Shown: positions 16,755-24,133 of the stretch, in pieces | How the letters are laid out: each line of letters opens with the position of its first letter | How positions within the stretch are numbered: the first letter of the stretch is position 1 | Assembly: GCF_014645835.1 (NCBI RefSeq) | Contig: NZ_BMMM01000035.1 | Span: 1 to 63,201, forward strand | Origin: Streptomyces albiflavescens | GTDB taxonomy: Bacteria; Actinomycetota; Actinomycetes; Streptomycetales; Streptomycetaceae | Reading direction: 5' to 3' | Length of the DNA stretch: 63,201 bases | Notes under the pieces: model-generated | Databases searched by the model: none | Told to the model about the DNA's origin: nothing | What the model saw: only the letters and a program-made list of their open reading frames with translations | Program-made: the position numbers and the translations under genes

Positions 16755-17993
16755 TCATCGGTGCTGCGGGCGCCATTCGAAGAGCAGGATGGTCAGGTCG
16801 TCCCGCAGTTGGTTGCGCTGGTAATCGAGGATGGCGTGGATGAGCAGCCGCAGCACCTCGGCCGGGCGCTGTCCGGCGGCGTTGGAGCGGATGATGAAGT
16901 CAGTGAACCGGTCGAGGCCGAACTCCGAACCGTCCGCGTCGCGAGCCTCCACGACACCGTCGGTGTAGAGCAGGACGCAATCGCCCGGTTCCAGGGTCGT
17001 CTCGTGGACCTGCCGGGCTGCTGGGGCGAGTGGGCCGGCCAGGCCGATCGGCGGCTGTGGGGGGCTGTCCAGCGCTCCGGCGAGCACCCGCTCGGCACGG
17101 ATCAGCAGCGGTGGGGGGTGACCGCAATTGACCCAGCGCAGCACCCCGGTCTCGGCATCGAGCCGACACAGCACGCCGGTGCAGAACTGGTCGGGCAACC
17201 ACTGGGCGAGCGCCCGGTCGACGGAGCCGACGACGTCGGCCAGGTGGCCACCGCCGCGGCGGGCGTTGCGCGCCGCCGCCATGGCGACCGACGTGGTCAG
17301 GCCGGCGGTCAGATCGTGACCCATGGCGTCGAGGATCATGGTGTGCAGGATGTTCTTGACCACCGAGTGGTCGAAGGCGTCGCCGGCGATGTCGTACGCC
17401 GGTTCCATCATCGCGGTCGAGACGCACCTGGTGCTGCCGATGGTGCGGGGTGGCAGGAAGGCCCGCAGCATCTCGGCGGGCAACTGCATGGTCGCGGTGC
17501 GGGTACGGGCGGCGAGCCAGTCGCTGTAGGCGCGTTTGGAGGTGATCAGCATGGCGAGGAGGTGGGCCAGCATCCGGGTGCGGCGCATCCGTATCCTGTC
17601 GAGCGAGGCGGTCCGCACCGCCAGCACGCCCAGCCGCTCCGCACCGTCGACCAGAGGCATCCAGAGGATCAAGCCGTCGTCGGCCTCGGCCAGCCGCGGG
17701 GAGACCGTGCGGTACGCCCAGCCGGCCGACGAGAGGTCCACCGGCAGCGGCTCCAAAGCCTCGTCGAGTGGGATGAGCAGCCGTTGTTGCAGGTCGACGA
17801 GGTAGATCAGCGCGGTGTCCAGGCCGAGGGATGAGGCGCACCGGTTCGCCAGGGCGGGCAGTTCGACCGGCAGGGCCGTCTGCGCCTCGATGATCAGCTG
17901 TTCCAGCCGATTCTCGTCGATGGCGGTGTCGGGACCGGAGGTCGCGTGTGGCGGGACCGACACGGGGATCACCCCTTCCGTGCCCAGTCTCAC
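16755..17993 (-). CDS. GAF-SpoIIE (PP2C-type) serine phosphatase
   Basis: A 412-residue cytoplasmic phosphatase of the RsbU/SpoIIE type, which dephosphorylates anti-anti-sigma proteins in partner-switching pathways. Residues about 20-150 form a GAF-like sensor (LANRCASSLGLDTALIYLVD, WAYRTVSPRL, LGVLAVRTASL). Residues about 190-405 are the phosphatase: MEPAYDIAGDAFDHSV, ILDAMGHDLTAGL, NCGHPPPLLI, CVLLYTDGVVEARD and RDDLTILLFEW supply the metal-binding Asp residues. The GTG at 17993 is preferred (AAAGGA 10 bases upstream); the open frame extends to a TTG at 18023. It is adjacent to the HATPase relic at 16.1-16.3 kb. Confidence 0.87.
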   Translation of the reverse strand: MRLGTEGVIPVSVPPHATSGPDTAIDENRLEQLIIEAQTALPVELPALANRCASSLGLDTALIYLVDLQQRLLIPLDEALEPLPVDLSSAGWAYRTVSPRLAEADDGLILWMPLVDGAERLGVLAVRTASLDRIRMRRTRMLAHLLAMLITSKRAYSDWLAARTRTATMQLPAEMLRAFLPPRTIGSTRCVSTAMMEPAYDIAGDAFDHSVVKNILHTMILDAMGHDLTAGLTTSVAMAAARNARRGGGHLADVVGSVDRALAQWLPDQFCTGVLCRLDAETGVLRWVNCGHPPPLLIRAERVLAGALDSPPQPPIGLAGPLAPAARQVHETTLEPGDCVLLYTDGVVEARDADGSEFGLDRFTDFIIRSNAAGQRPAEVLRLLIHAILDYQRNQLRDDLTILLFEWRPQHR

Positions 17994-18309
17994 ACCGACC
18001 CCGTCCTTTCTCACGTCAGGCAAGCCCGTAACGAGGGCGAGAGCGGCGGCCAGAGCGGTCGGCTGAGCTCGACCAGGCCCACCTCATGCGCCGGCCGTGT
18101 GATCAGCCGGCCCGGTATCAAGATCACCGATCTACCGCCACAATCCGGTCCGAATCCTCCGCGAGGGCCAACTGGGACTCTCTCATGTGAACCACCGGAC
18201 ACCCGAAGGCACAGTGCGGGCCCTTCCTCCTACTGCGCCTGACAAAGCCGCGATCTGCGTGGCCTTCGACGGATTGACAGAGGCTGCCGACCGATTCGTA
18301 CTCGTGGCC

Positions 18310-18500
18310 GCCATCGAAATGATCGCTTGACCGGATGGTGCCAGGCGGCCTTCTGCTGGACGTTGGCCATCCGGATGGCCTGTTCGCTGTTGTGGTGTCG
18401 AAGGGCACCCGCCAGTCGAAGGCGAACGGGAGCACCTGGTCGTGTTCGGTGTCGAGGCGGGCGAGCAGGTTCGCGACCCTGCCCCTTGCGGCGCGGTTCG
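18310..18500 (-). pseudogene. IS66-family transposase C-terminal remnant with a one-base deletion
   Basis: The minus strand reads NLLARLDTEHDQVLPFAFDW then RVPFD, and after loss of one base (near 18391) continues in another frame as SEQAIRMANVQQK. Together these match the IS66 transposase segment usually written LL.RL......VL.F..DF.VPFDNN.AE..IRM.K.QQK. The catalytic DDE region further upstream is absent. Between it and the SpoIIE gene (17994-18310) no gene was recognised. Confidence 0.65.
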
Positions 18501-18663
18501 CCGGGGCCCGGGGTGGGTGCAGAGTCCGTCCGGCGGTGATTTCCCCGGAGCGGGCGGTGGGGCGTTCGAGGGCGCCCTAGGCCTGCCCGGTTCGCGGCGA
18601 GTTGTCTTGCTCACCCAGTGGACCGTTGCTAAGCCTTGGGCACTCAACTCTAGGGAGCACGCT

Positions 18664-20058
18664 GTGCATCAAGAGCCTCCTCTTCCCGCTCCTCCGCGTT
18701 CACGTGCCCGAGCATTCATCTGCGCCGTCGCGGCCATCGCCCTCGTGACGCTCACCGCCGAGGCAAGTCCCCCCGACGCGGACACCCGGACCGCGGCGGA
18801 CCCGGCAGCCGTGGTCCGCGAGTGGAACGCCATCGCCACCGACACGATCAAGACCAGCCTTGGCCCCCGCCCCTCCGGGCAGGTAGCGATCTGGGAAGGG
18901 TTCGTCTCCGTCGCCGTGTACAACGCCGTGGTGGGGATCGAAGGCGGCTACGCCCTGTACAAATGGCGCGAGCGCGGTCCGGCCAAGGCATCCTCCGCGG
19001 CGGCCGCCGCCACTGCGGCCCACGACGTGCTGCTCACCTGCTTCCCCGCGTTCAAGGAGCGGCTCGACACCGCCTACGCGGACTCGCTCGCCGCTCTTCC
19101 GGCCGGTCAGGCCAGAGACCGGGGCGTGGACTACGGAAGGCGCGCTGCCGCCCGCATCATCGAACTCCGGGAAGGGGACGGCCGGTTCGCGGACGTTCCT
19201 TTCACCGCTTCCCCGGCACCGGGGGTCTGGCGGCCCACCCCGCCCGCGTTCCAGCCCTTCATCGACACCTGGCTCGCCAGGCTCCGCCCGCTCCTGCTCG
19301 CCTCCCCACAGCAGTTCCGCCCCGGCGGACCACCCGCCCTCTCCTCGACCGCTTACGCCGAGGATTTTCAGGAGCTGAAGGCCATGGGCGCGAAGACCGG
19401 CTCGGGCAGGAGCGCGCAGCAGACCGAGACCGCCCTCTTCTTCAGCGGCAACCTGGTCGCACAGGTCCAGACAGCCGTACGAGACCACGCCGCCCGGCAC
19501 CGGCTCGGCATCGCCGAGACGGCCCGGCTGTTCGCCGCGGTGAACGCGTCGGCGACCGACGCCGTCGTCACCGCATGGGACGCCAAGCTCCACTACGGCT
19601 CCTGGCGGCCGATCACCGCCATCCGCCTCGCCGACACCGACGGCAACCCCGCGACGACGGCGGACCCGGCCTGGGAGCCGCTGCTCATCACCCCACCACA
19701 CCCGGACTACATCGCCGGCCATACGACCGTCACCGCTGCCGTGGCACGCGCCCTGACCGGCGTCCTCGGCACCTCGCACATCGACCTCTACGTCCCCTCC
19801 GAGGTCACCGGCACCACGCGGTTCTACGGGTCCGTCGACGACCTCAACCGGGATGTCATCGACGCCCGTGTGTGGGGCGGCGTCCACTCCCGCACGGCGG
19901 ACGTAGCCGGCTGCCGGGCCGGCACCCACGTGGCCGCCTGGGCGCTGGACCACTACTTCCAGCCGGTCGCCAAGGACCGCACCCAGCCGTCCCCGCCGAC
20001 ACGAACGGCTCGGCAGGACAGGCTCGCCGAGCCGCAGTGCGGCGACGACAGCGACTGA
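18664..20058 (+). CDS. Exported vanadium-dependent haloperoxidase-like PAP2-superfamily enzyme
   Basis: A 464-residue protein with a signal peptide (residues 1-34, ARAFICAVAAIALVTLTAEA). The core matches vanadium haloperoxidases and related PAP2 acid phosphatases: Lys308 and Arg315 in KLHYGSWRPITAIR, Gly-His (352-353) in PDYIAGHTTVTAAVA, and His408 with Arg410 in WGGVHSRTADVAG. These are the vanadate/phosphate cradle and the covalently coordinating histidine. It could oxidise halides with peroxide outside the cell, or act as a phosphatase. The GTG at 18664 follows AGGGAG by 8 bases. It is monocistronic, with a hairpin 18 bases past the stop. Typical family length is 400-600. Confidence 0.85.
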   Translation: MHQEPPLPAPPRSRARAFICAVAAIALVTLTAEASPPDADTRTAADPAAVVREWNAIATDTIKTSLGPRPSGQVAIWEGFVSVAVYNAVVGIEGGYALYKWRERGPAKASSAAAAATAAHDVLLTCFPAFKERLDTAYADSLAALPAGQARDRGVDYGRRAAARIIELREGDGRFADVPFTASPAPGVWRPTPPAFQPFIDTWLARLRPLLLASPQQFRPGGPPALSSTAYAEDFQELKAMGAKTGSGRSAQQTETALFFSGNLVAQVQTAVRDHAARHRLGIAETARLFAAVNASATDAVVTAWDAKLHYGSWRPITAIRLADTDGNPATTADPAWEPLLITPPHPDYIAGHTTVTAAVARALTGVLGTSHIDLYVPSEVTGTTRFYGSVDDLNRDVIDARVWGGVHSRTADVAGCRAGTHVAAWALDHYFQPVAKDRTQPSPPTRTARQDRLAEPQCGDDSD

Positions 20059-20075
20059 ACCACAGAGCCGAAGGG

Positions 20076-20094
20076 GACCCGGCGTCGAGCCGGG
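20076..20094 (+). terminator. Short hairpin terminator after the haloperoxidase gene
   Basis: Perfect 7-bp arms ACCCGGC (20076-20082) and GCCGGGT (20088-20094) with a 5-base loop, followed by a short TTCAC, 18 bases past the stop codon. Confidence 0.55.
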
Positions 20095-20297
20095 TTTCAC
20101 ATCCTGCCTTGAGCACTGGATCACGGGTAGACCTTTCCCTGGCAGGGGTCGGCCACTTCTGACAGAGACCGAGCGGGGACGGGGCGTGCGTCCTCCACGG
20201 CAAGTGCGACTCGGGCGGCCCGGAGTGGCTGCTTGGGGACTACGACTCGAACTGGAGCAGCGCGCCCGGCAGCTCAGCGGGGGCACTCCAGGGAAAA

Positions 20298-20326
20298 GGC
20301 TGTGAACGCGCCTTGATGACCCAGGC
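20298..20326. repeat. Direct repeat, left copy
   Basis: 29 bases matching 20718-20746 with one mismatch (core GGCTGTGAACGCG, then CTTGATGACCCAGGC). The two copies are exactly 420 bases apart and bracket the broken SMI1-like gene. The right part overlaps the REP-like motif family seen at 16379 and 20730. Confidence 0.75.
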
Positions 20327-20346
20327 ACCGCCCGGGTTCCCTCGGT

Positions 20347-20671
20347 GTGCAGAACCGGATCCTCCCCGCTTCCAAGTTGACCGACCCGAATGGAGAGATG
20401 CTCATCTTCGGCGAGGAAGACCAGGGAGGGTTCTTCTGGTCGCTGTTGTGGACGCTTGACGGCCTCGAAGCCGATCCGACGGTCTGGTTCCTTGAGTACG
20501 ACGAACCCCCGATCGCCGAGCAGGAACCACTCAGCGGCTTCCTCATCCAGTTCTCCCTGTACGAGGCTGCGATGGGCGCCGACTACAACAGCTTCAGCGC
20601 CTGGGCCGGCGCCACCCACCTCGGCGCTCTTGGCCGATACCGAGGTCGAGTGGATCCGGTTCGACGGCTGA
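20347..20671 (+). pseudogene. SMI1/KNR4-like protein, truncated and frameshifted
   Basis: From a GTG at 20347 the frame reads QNRILPASKLTDPNGEMLIF, GEEDQGGFFWSLLWTLDG, ADPTVWFLEYDEPP and EPLSGFLIQFSLYEAAMGAD. This is the body of a family I associate with SMI1/KNR4-like immunity or cytosolic proteins. It then jumps to WAGATH, which in that family lies near the C-terminus, and the true ending (LADTEVEWIRFDG, stop at 20669-20671) is in another frame. So there is an internal deletion plus an indel, and the N-terminal part is missing. The deletion size is from memory of the family. It lies between two direct repeats. Confidence 0.55.
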
Positions 20672-20717
20672 CATCGCGTAGCCGCACCGATGCCTTCGCC
20701 AGAGGACACCGACAGGG

Positions 20718-20752
20718 GGCTGTGAACGCGGCTTGATGACCCAGGCCAAGCC
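20718..20752. repeat. Direct repeat, right copy, with REP-like palindrome copy C
   Basis: 20718-20746 repeats 20298-20326 with one mismatch. Bases 20730-20752 form the palindrome GGCTTGA, 9-base centre TGACCCAGG, CCAAGCC, matching copy A at 16379-16401. See also the findings list. Confidence 0.7.
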
Positions 20753-20960
20753 GGTCTCACAGACCTTTGCGCATCAGCCGCACCAAGTCGCCCCGAGCCC
20801 GACGTCGGCCGCACGACCATTGTTTTCTGCAGGAAAGGGACCGCGAAGACCTCCTGAGAGTAAGGAGGCCGTCACCCCGAGCACCCCTGTGACACTTGTG
20901 ATGCTCAATCCGATGTGTGATTCGTGGGGAAGGTGCATACAACTGGTGCAGTTGATGCAG

Positions 20961-20995
20961 ACGTTGCGAATGATGTGACCTGCAACGTTGCGAAC
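20961..20995 (+). promoter_or_regulatory. Putative operator in the graspetide promoter region
   Basis: The decamer ACGTTGCGAA occurs at 20961-20970 and again at 20985-20994. The second copy is preceded by TGC, making the perfect palindrome GCAACGTTGC (20982-20991). The region is AT-richer than its surroundings and lies 80-115 bases before the precursor start. No matching regulator gene is in the window. Confidence 0.4.
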
Positions 20996-21074
20996 TTCAC
21001 CCTCATACGACAGACAGTGACGGTTTCCTCACGCGATATTCGCGCAAGGCGCCGTCTGATCGCGGAGGTTCCGA

Positions 21075-21266
21075 GTGCGACCGTTCACCCTCAACTACGC
21101 CTTTCCCAGAAGGCTTCCTGCCGTGGTGACGCCGTACAACTTCGACGAGTCGCGTCAGTTGAACGTCCTTCCCGACGGCCGCCCGGCCGTCAGTGACCCG
21201 GACCTTCTCCTGGCGGTCGGCACGACGACATCCACCGCCGGTTCCCAGACCCACTTCGACGACTGA
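21075..21266 (+). CDS. tgmA: Graspetide (ATP-grasp RiPP) precursor peptide
   Basis: A 63-residue ribosomal peptide precursor. GTG start with GGAGG 6 bases upstream. Residues 1-45 are the leader, with RQLNVLPDGRPAV matching the conserved leader text (Q.NV..DG.PAV) of actinobacterial ATP-grasp-targeted peptides. The C-terminal core is TTTSTAGSQTHFDD: several Thr/Ser hydroxyls followed by two terminal Asp carboxylates. In graspetides, side-chain ester (or amide) bonds join such residues into macrocycles, made by the neighbouring ATP-grasp enzyme. It lies 14 bases upstream of the maturase on the same strand. The product is inferred to be a short cyclic ester peptide; leader removal and export genes are not visible. 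Confidence 0.88.
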   Translation: MRPFTLNYAFPRRLPAVVTPYNFDESRQLNVLPDGRPAVSDPDLLLAVGTTTSTAGSQTHFDD

Positions 21267-21280
21267 CGACCCGTAACCAA

Positions 21281-22237
21281 ATGACCGTACTGATCCTCAC
21301 GTCCGAAGAGGACGTGACCGCCGACATCGTGGTGGCCAAGCTGCACGGGATGGGGACACCCGTGATGCGGCTGGACCCAGCCGACGTGCCGGGAAAGGCC
21401 GTGTTGTCCGCCGACTACGCGCACGGCGACTTCGACGGCCACCTGTCGGTGAACGGGCATGTGCTCAGCATGGGAGGCCTGCGCTCCGTGTGGGTGCGCA
21501 GGCCAGGCGAACCGGCCGGGCACGCGGCACGCCCCTCACCGTGGCTGACCGCCGAGACCCGTCAAGCGCTGTTCGGCATGCTCCACTCCGCCTCCACGCG
21601 ATGGATGAACCATCCGCGCAGCGCCGACCTGGCCCGCCTGAAACCATGGCAGTTGAGGGTCGCTCACCTGAGCGGCTTCGCCGTACCACCGACCGTCTTC
21701 ACCACCGCCCCGCGCCTGGCACAGCAGTTCGCCGAGGAGCACCGGGACGTGGTGGTGAAGTCCGCGTCGGGACCGCCGCCCGGTGACCCCCCGATGGCCC
21801 TGCCCACCACTCTGATCGGCCCCGACGCGGACTTCTCTGCCGTCGCGGCCGGCCCTGCGCTGCTGCAGCGGTACATACACAAGCGGGCCGACATTCGTCT
21901 GACCTGTGTCGGCGTCCAGATGTTCGCCGCGCGGAAGACGGCCGAGCCCGGCCAGGTCGACGGGCGCTACGGCGACACCGGGCACGCCTGGGAGGTGGTC
22001 CCGGTGCCCGAACGCGTCGGAAAGTCGGTGCATGACTACGTCGCCCTTGCCGGACTGGCGTACGCCGCCTTCGACTTCGCCGAGGACGAGGAGGGCATCT
22101 GGTGGTTCCTGGAGTGCAATCAGGGTGGCCAGTTCGGCTTCGTCGAACTGGAGACCGGGCAGCCGATCTCGGAGGCGGTCGCTCTGTGGCTGTCACAGCG
22201 CAAGCCCGATCGCCGTGTTCCCGGGAGCCACTGGTGA
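21281..22237 (+). CDS. tgmB: ATP-grasp graspetide maturase
   Basis: A 318-residue cytoplasmic ATP-grasp ligase. It activates Asp side chains of the precursor as acyl phosphates and closes them with Thr/Ser hydroxyls. Visible ATP-grasp elements: VVVKSASGPP (glycine-loop lysine), ALLQRYIHKRADIRLTCVGV (linker and substrate Arg region), and FLECNQGGQFGFVE with Glu278 and Asn280 as metal ligands. The N-terminal region (VTADIVVAKL, VMRLDPADVP) resembles the MvdD/SAV_5884-type maturase fold. It starts 14 bases after the precursor stop; the ribosome site is weak, so coupling is likely. The O-methyltransferase that often follows in this cluster type is absent. Confidence 0.92.
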   Translation: MTVLILTSEEDVTADIVVAKLHGMGTPVMRLDPADVPGKAVLSADYAHGDFDGHLSVNGHVLSMGGLRSVWVRRPGEPAGHAARPSPWLTAETRQALFGMLHSASTRWMNHPRSADLARLKPWQLRVAHLSGFAVPPTVFTTAPRLAQQFAEEHRDVVVKSASGPPPGDPPMALPTTLIGPDADFSAVAAGPALLQRYIHKRADIRLTCVGVQMFAARKTAEPGQVDGRYGDTGHAWEVVPVPERVGKSVHDYVALAGLAYAAFDFAEDEEGIWWFLECNQGGQFGFVELETGQPISEAVALWLSQRKPDRRVPGSHW

Positions 22238-22301
22238 GGCGGCCCCGCGGCGAGCCGACGCGCCGCGTTCGCTACCCGCAGCGAGGCCCCCTCGGTGACG
22301 T

Positions 22302-22514
22302 TCACTCGACGAAGCAGCACATCGAGGCTCCGACGCCCGTAATCATGAGCGCCACGAGGGTGAGGAGCAGGAGCAGCGGGAAGCGGTGGACCGAAGTGGG
22401 CGCCGGGTCATGCCGGCGATCACCCGTCCGCCTTCGCGACACCGATCGGGTAGGAGACCCCGGTGCCGACGGTCCTGTGCTGTCATGTGACCCGCGTTGG
22501 CTGTGCCTGTGCAA
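22302..22514 (-). CDS. Possible small membrane protein
   Basis: The minus-strand frame ends SVHRFPLLLLLTLVALMITG and VGASMCCFVE, one clean transmembrane helix with a Cys-Cys tail. The N-terminal part is basic and unstructured, and the only available start is a TTG at 22514, without a good ribosome site and only 14 bases from the divergent gene at 22529. It may be real (small single-pass proteins exist near peptide clusters) or a chance frame. Confidence 0.3.
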   Translation of the reverse strand: MHRHSQRGSHDSTGPSAPGSPTRSVSRRRTGDRRHDPAPTSVHRFPLLLLLTLVALMITGVGASMCCFVE

Positions 22515-22528
22515 CGAATGGAGTACTT

Positions 22529-22963
22529 GTGGGAGCGTCCAGGTGGATTTATTTCACCGATGAGGGTGGTAACGCCCAGGCCGCACTGGACCAGCTCCGC
22601 GAGCGGGTGTTCCAGCAGTCCTGGCGTCATCAGGAACCGGCGCTGGACACACTCGCTGATCTGATGGAGAGCGGAATTCTGGAAGAGGAGGGGGGCACGC
22701 ATTCGGTCATCGATGTGGACCGCGTGATCGAGACGGACGACGTCGATGACGAGGAGGACGGCACCGTGAGAATGGTCGTGCCTCACGAAGTACTTGAGTA
22801 CTTCGGCGAGGAGAAGCCGACACGCGATCTCATTGAACGTGTGTACAAGACCTCGGCATCGGATCTTCCTCCCATGTTCCGCGGGTCCGGCTGTTGCGCC
22901 CCGGTTTACGACCCTCAGGGGAACCAGGTGGAGTGGGTCTTCTGGGGAATGACGGGAGACTGA
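22529..22963 (+). CDS. Hypothetical acidic protein
   Basis: A 144-residue cytosolic protein without recognised domain. GTG start chosen because GGAG lies 5-6 bases upstream; the open frame extends to 22463. It begins ASRWIYFTDEGGNAQAALDQ and has an acidic centre (VIETDDVDDEEDGT) and a C-terminal SGCCAPVYDPQGNQVEWVFW. Coding character is good. It lies 290 bases downstream of the graspetide maturase on the same strand, but the gap makes co-transcription uncertain. The 3-prime end abuts an IS630 relic. Confidence 0.65.
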   Translation: MGASRWIYFTDEGGNAQAALDQLRERVFQQSWRHQEPALDTLADLMESGILEEEGGTHSVIDVDRVIETDDVDDEEDGTVRMVVPHEVLEYFGEEKPTRDLIERVYKTSASDLPPMFRGSGCCAPVYDPQGNQVEWVFWGMTGD

Positions 22964-22965
22964 CC

Positions 22966-23124
22966 CGTGCTCAGCCGGTCCCACACCACGATCAGCGGGG
23001 CCCTGAGCAGGTGGTGGGCGCCGTCGAGCAGGTGGATGCAGTCACTCTCGCCGAGCGAGCGGCGCTCGCCCTTGCGGCCGGTGTGCCGGCGCAGCCGGTA
23101 GCACGGACGGGCGGGCAGGCCTGG
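22966..23124 (-). pseudogene. IS630-type transposase (DDE domain) remnant
   Basis: The minus strand reads RLRRHTGRKGERRSLGESDC, IHLLDGAHHLLRAPLIVVWD, RLST. It matches the second-Asp block of IS630/winged-helix DDE transposases (R.H.GR...R..S..DY..LL..AH..L..PIVLVWD.LNTH). It is cut off right after the block and the upstream part fades by about 23200. No catalytic triad remains. Confidence 0.7.
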
Positions 23125-23220
23125 CCTGTTGCACAGCAGAGCTCGGCCGGTCTCCGGCCTCGGGATCCGCTGGATGGTGCCGAACCCGGCGGCCGCCCGC
23201 GGTCCGCCTTTGACATCTCG

Positions 23221-23958
23221 CTACCGGTGTTCGGGGTTTTCGTAGTCCCGGCGGCAGCCGGCGTCCCAGGCGATGCGTTGGTTGCCGTAGGCGGGAATGC
23301 CACCCAGGTCCTTCAACGCCCGGGCCAGATGCAGCAGATTCCAGGTCATGAAGGTGGTGTTGCGGTTGGTGAAGTCGTTCTCCGGACCGCCCGAGCCGGG
23401 ATCGAGATACGACGGGCCCGGGCCCGCCTCGCCAATCCAACCGGCGTCCGCCTGGGGCGGGATGGTGTACCCCAGGTGCTGCAGGCTGTAGAGCACGTTC
23501 ATGGCGCAGTGCTTGACGCCGTCCTCGTTGCCGGTGATCAGACAGCCGCCGACACGGCCGTAATAGGCGTACTGGCCCGCCTCGTTGAGCAGGCTGGAGC
23601 AGGCGTAGAGGCGCTCGATCACCTGCTTCATCACGGAGCTGTTGTCGCCCAGCCAGATCGGGCCGGCCAGGACGAGGATGTCGGCCGCCATGACCTGCTG
23701 ATACAGGTCCGGCCAGGCGTCCGTCTCCCAGCCGTGCTCTCTCATGTCTGGCCACACGCCGGTGGCGATGTCGTGGTCCACGGCCCGTATGACATCGATG
23801 TGCACTCCCTGGGAGTCCAGGATGGTGGTACTCCGGTCGATCAGGCCCTGGGTGTTGCTTGTCTCCGGGGAGCGTTTGAGGGTGCAGTTGATCACCAGGG
23901 CCCGCAGGTCGTCGTACCTGGCCGGCGGTGCGTCGGTGTTGGGCGACGTAGCGGTCAC
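23221..23958 (-). CDS. Flavodoxin-family NAD(P)H-dependent FMN reductase
   Basis: A 245-residue flavoprotein. GTG start with GGAGG 5 bases upstream. The opening ALVINCTLKRSPETSNTQGL is the phosphate-binding loop of flavodoxin-like reductases. ILVLAGPIWLGDNSSVMKQV and GQYAYYGRVGGCLITGNEDG are the usual second and third flavin-contact segments. It would reduce FMN or a quinone or azo/nitro substrate with NAD(P)H in the cytosol. The C-terminal part (LGYTIPPQADAGWIGEAGPG, NLLHLARALKDLGG) is family-typical. It is divergent from the ThDP enzyme gene, with a 175-base shared promoter region. Confidence 0.85.
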   Translation of the reverse strand: MTATSPNTDAPPARYDDLRALVINCTLKRSPETSNTQGLIDRSTTILDSQGVHIDVIRAVDHDIATGVWPDMREHGWETDAWPDLYQQVMAADILVLAGPIWLGDNSSVMKQVIERLYACSSLLNEAGQYAYYGRVGGCLITGNEDGVKHCAMNVLYSLQHLGYTIPPQADAGWIGEAGPGPSYLDPGSGGPENDFTNRNTTFMTWNLLHLARALKDLGGIPAYGNQRIAWDAGCRRDYENPEHR

Positions 23959-24133
23959 ACGGTCCTCCCAGAGCTCTGCCACCGCACTGTGCACGGCGAC
24001 TCGTCGACTTCGCCCAGCGTGCGGGCCGACCTCAGCAGCCGCCACCACAACGCCTCCGAATGGCCCCGGCGTCCGCGCCCCGGTCGGCGGCCGACGAGTG
24101 GCCGGGGCAGGCGGGCATGCCTACGTTCGTCTC

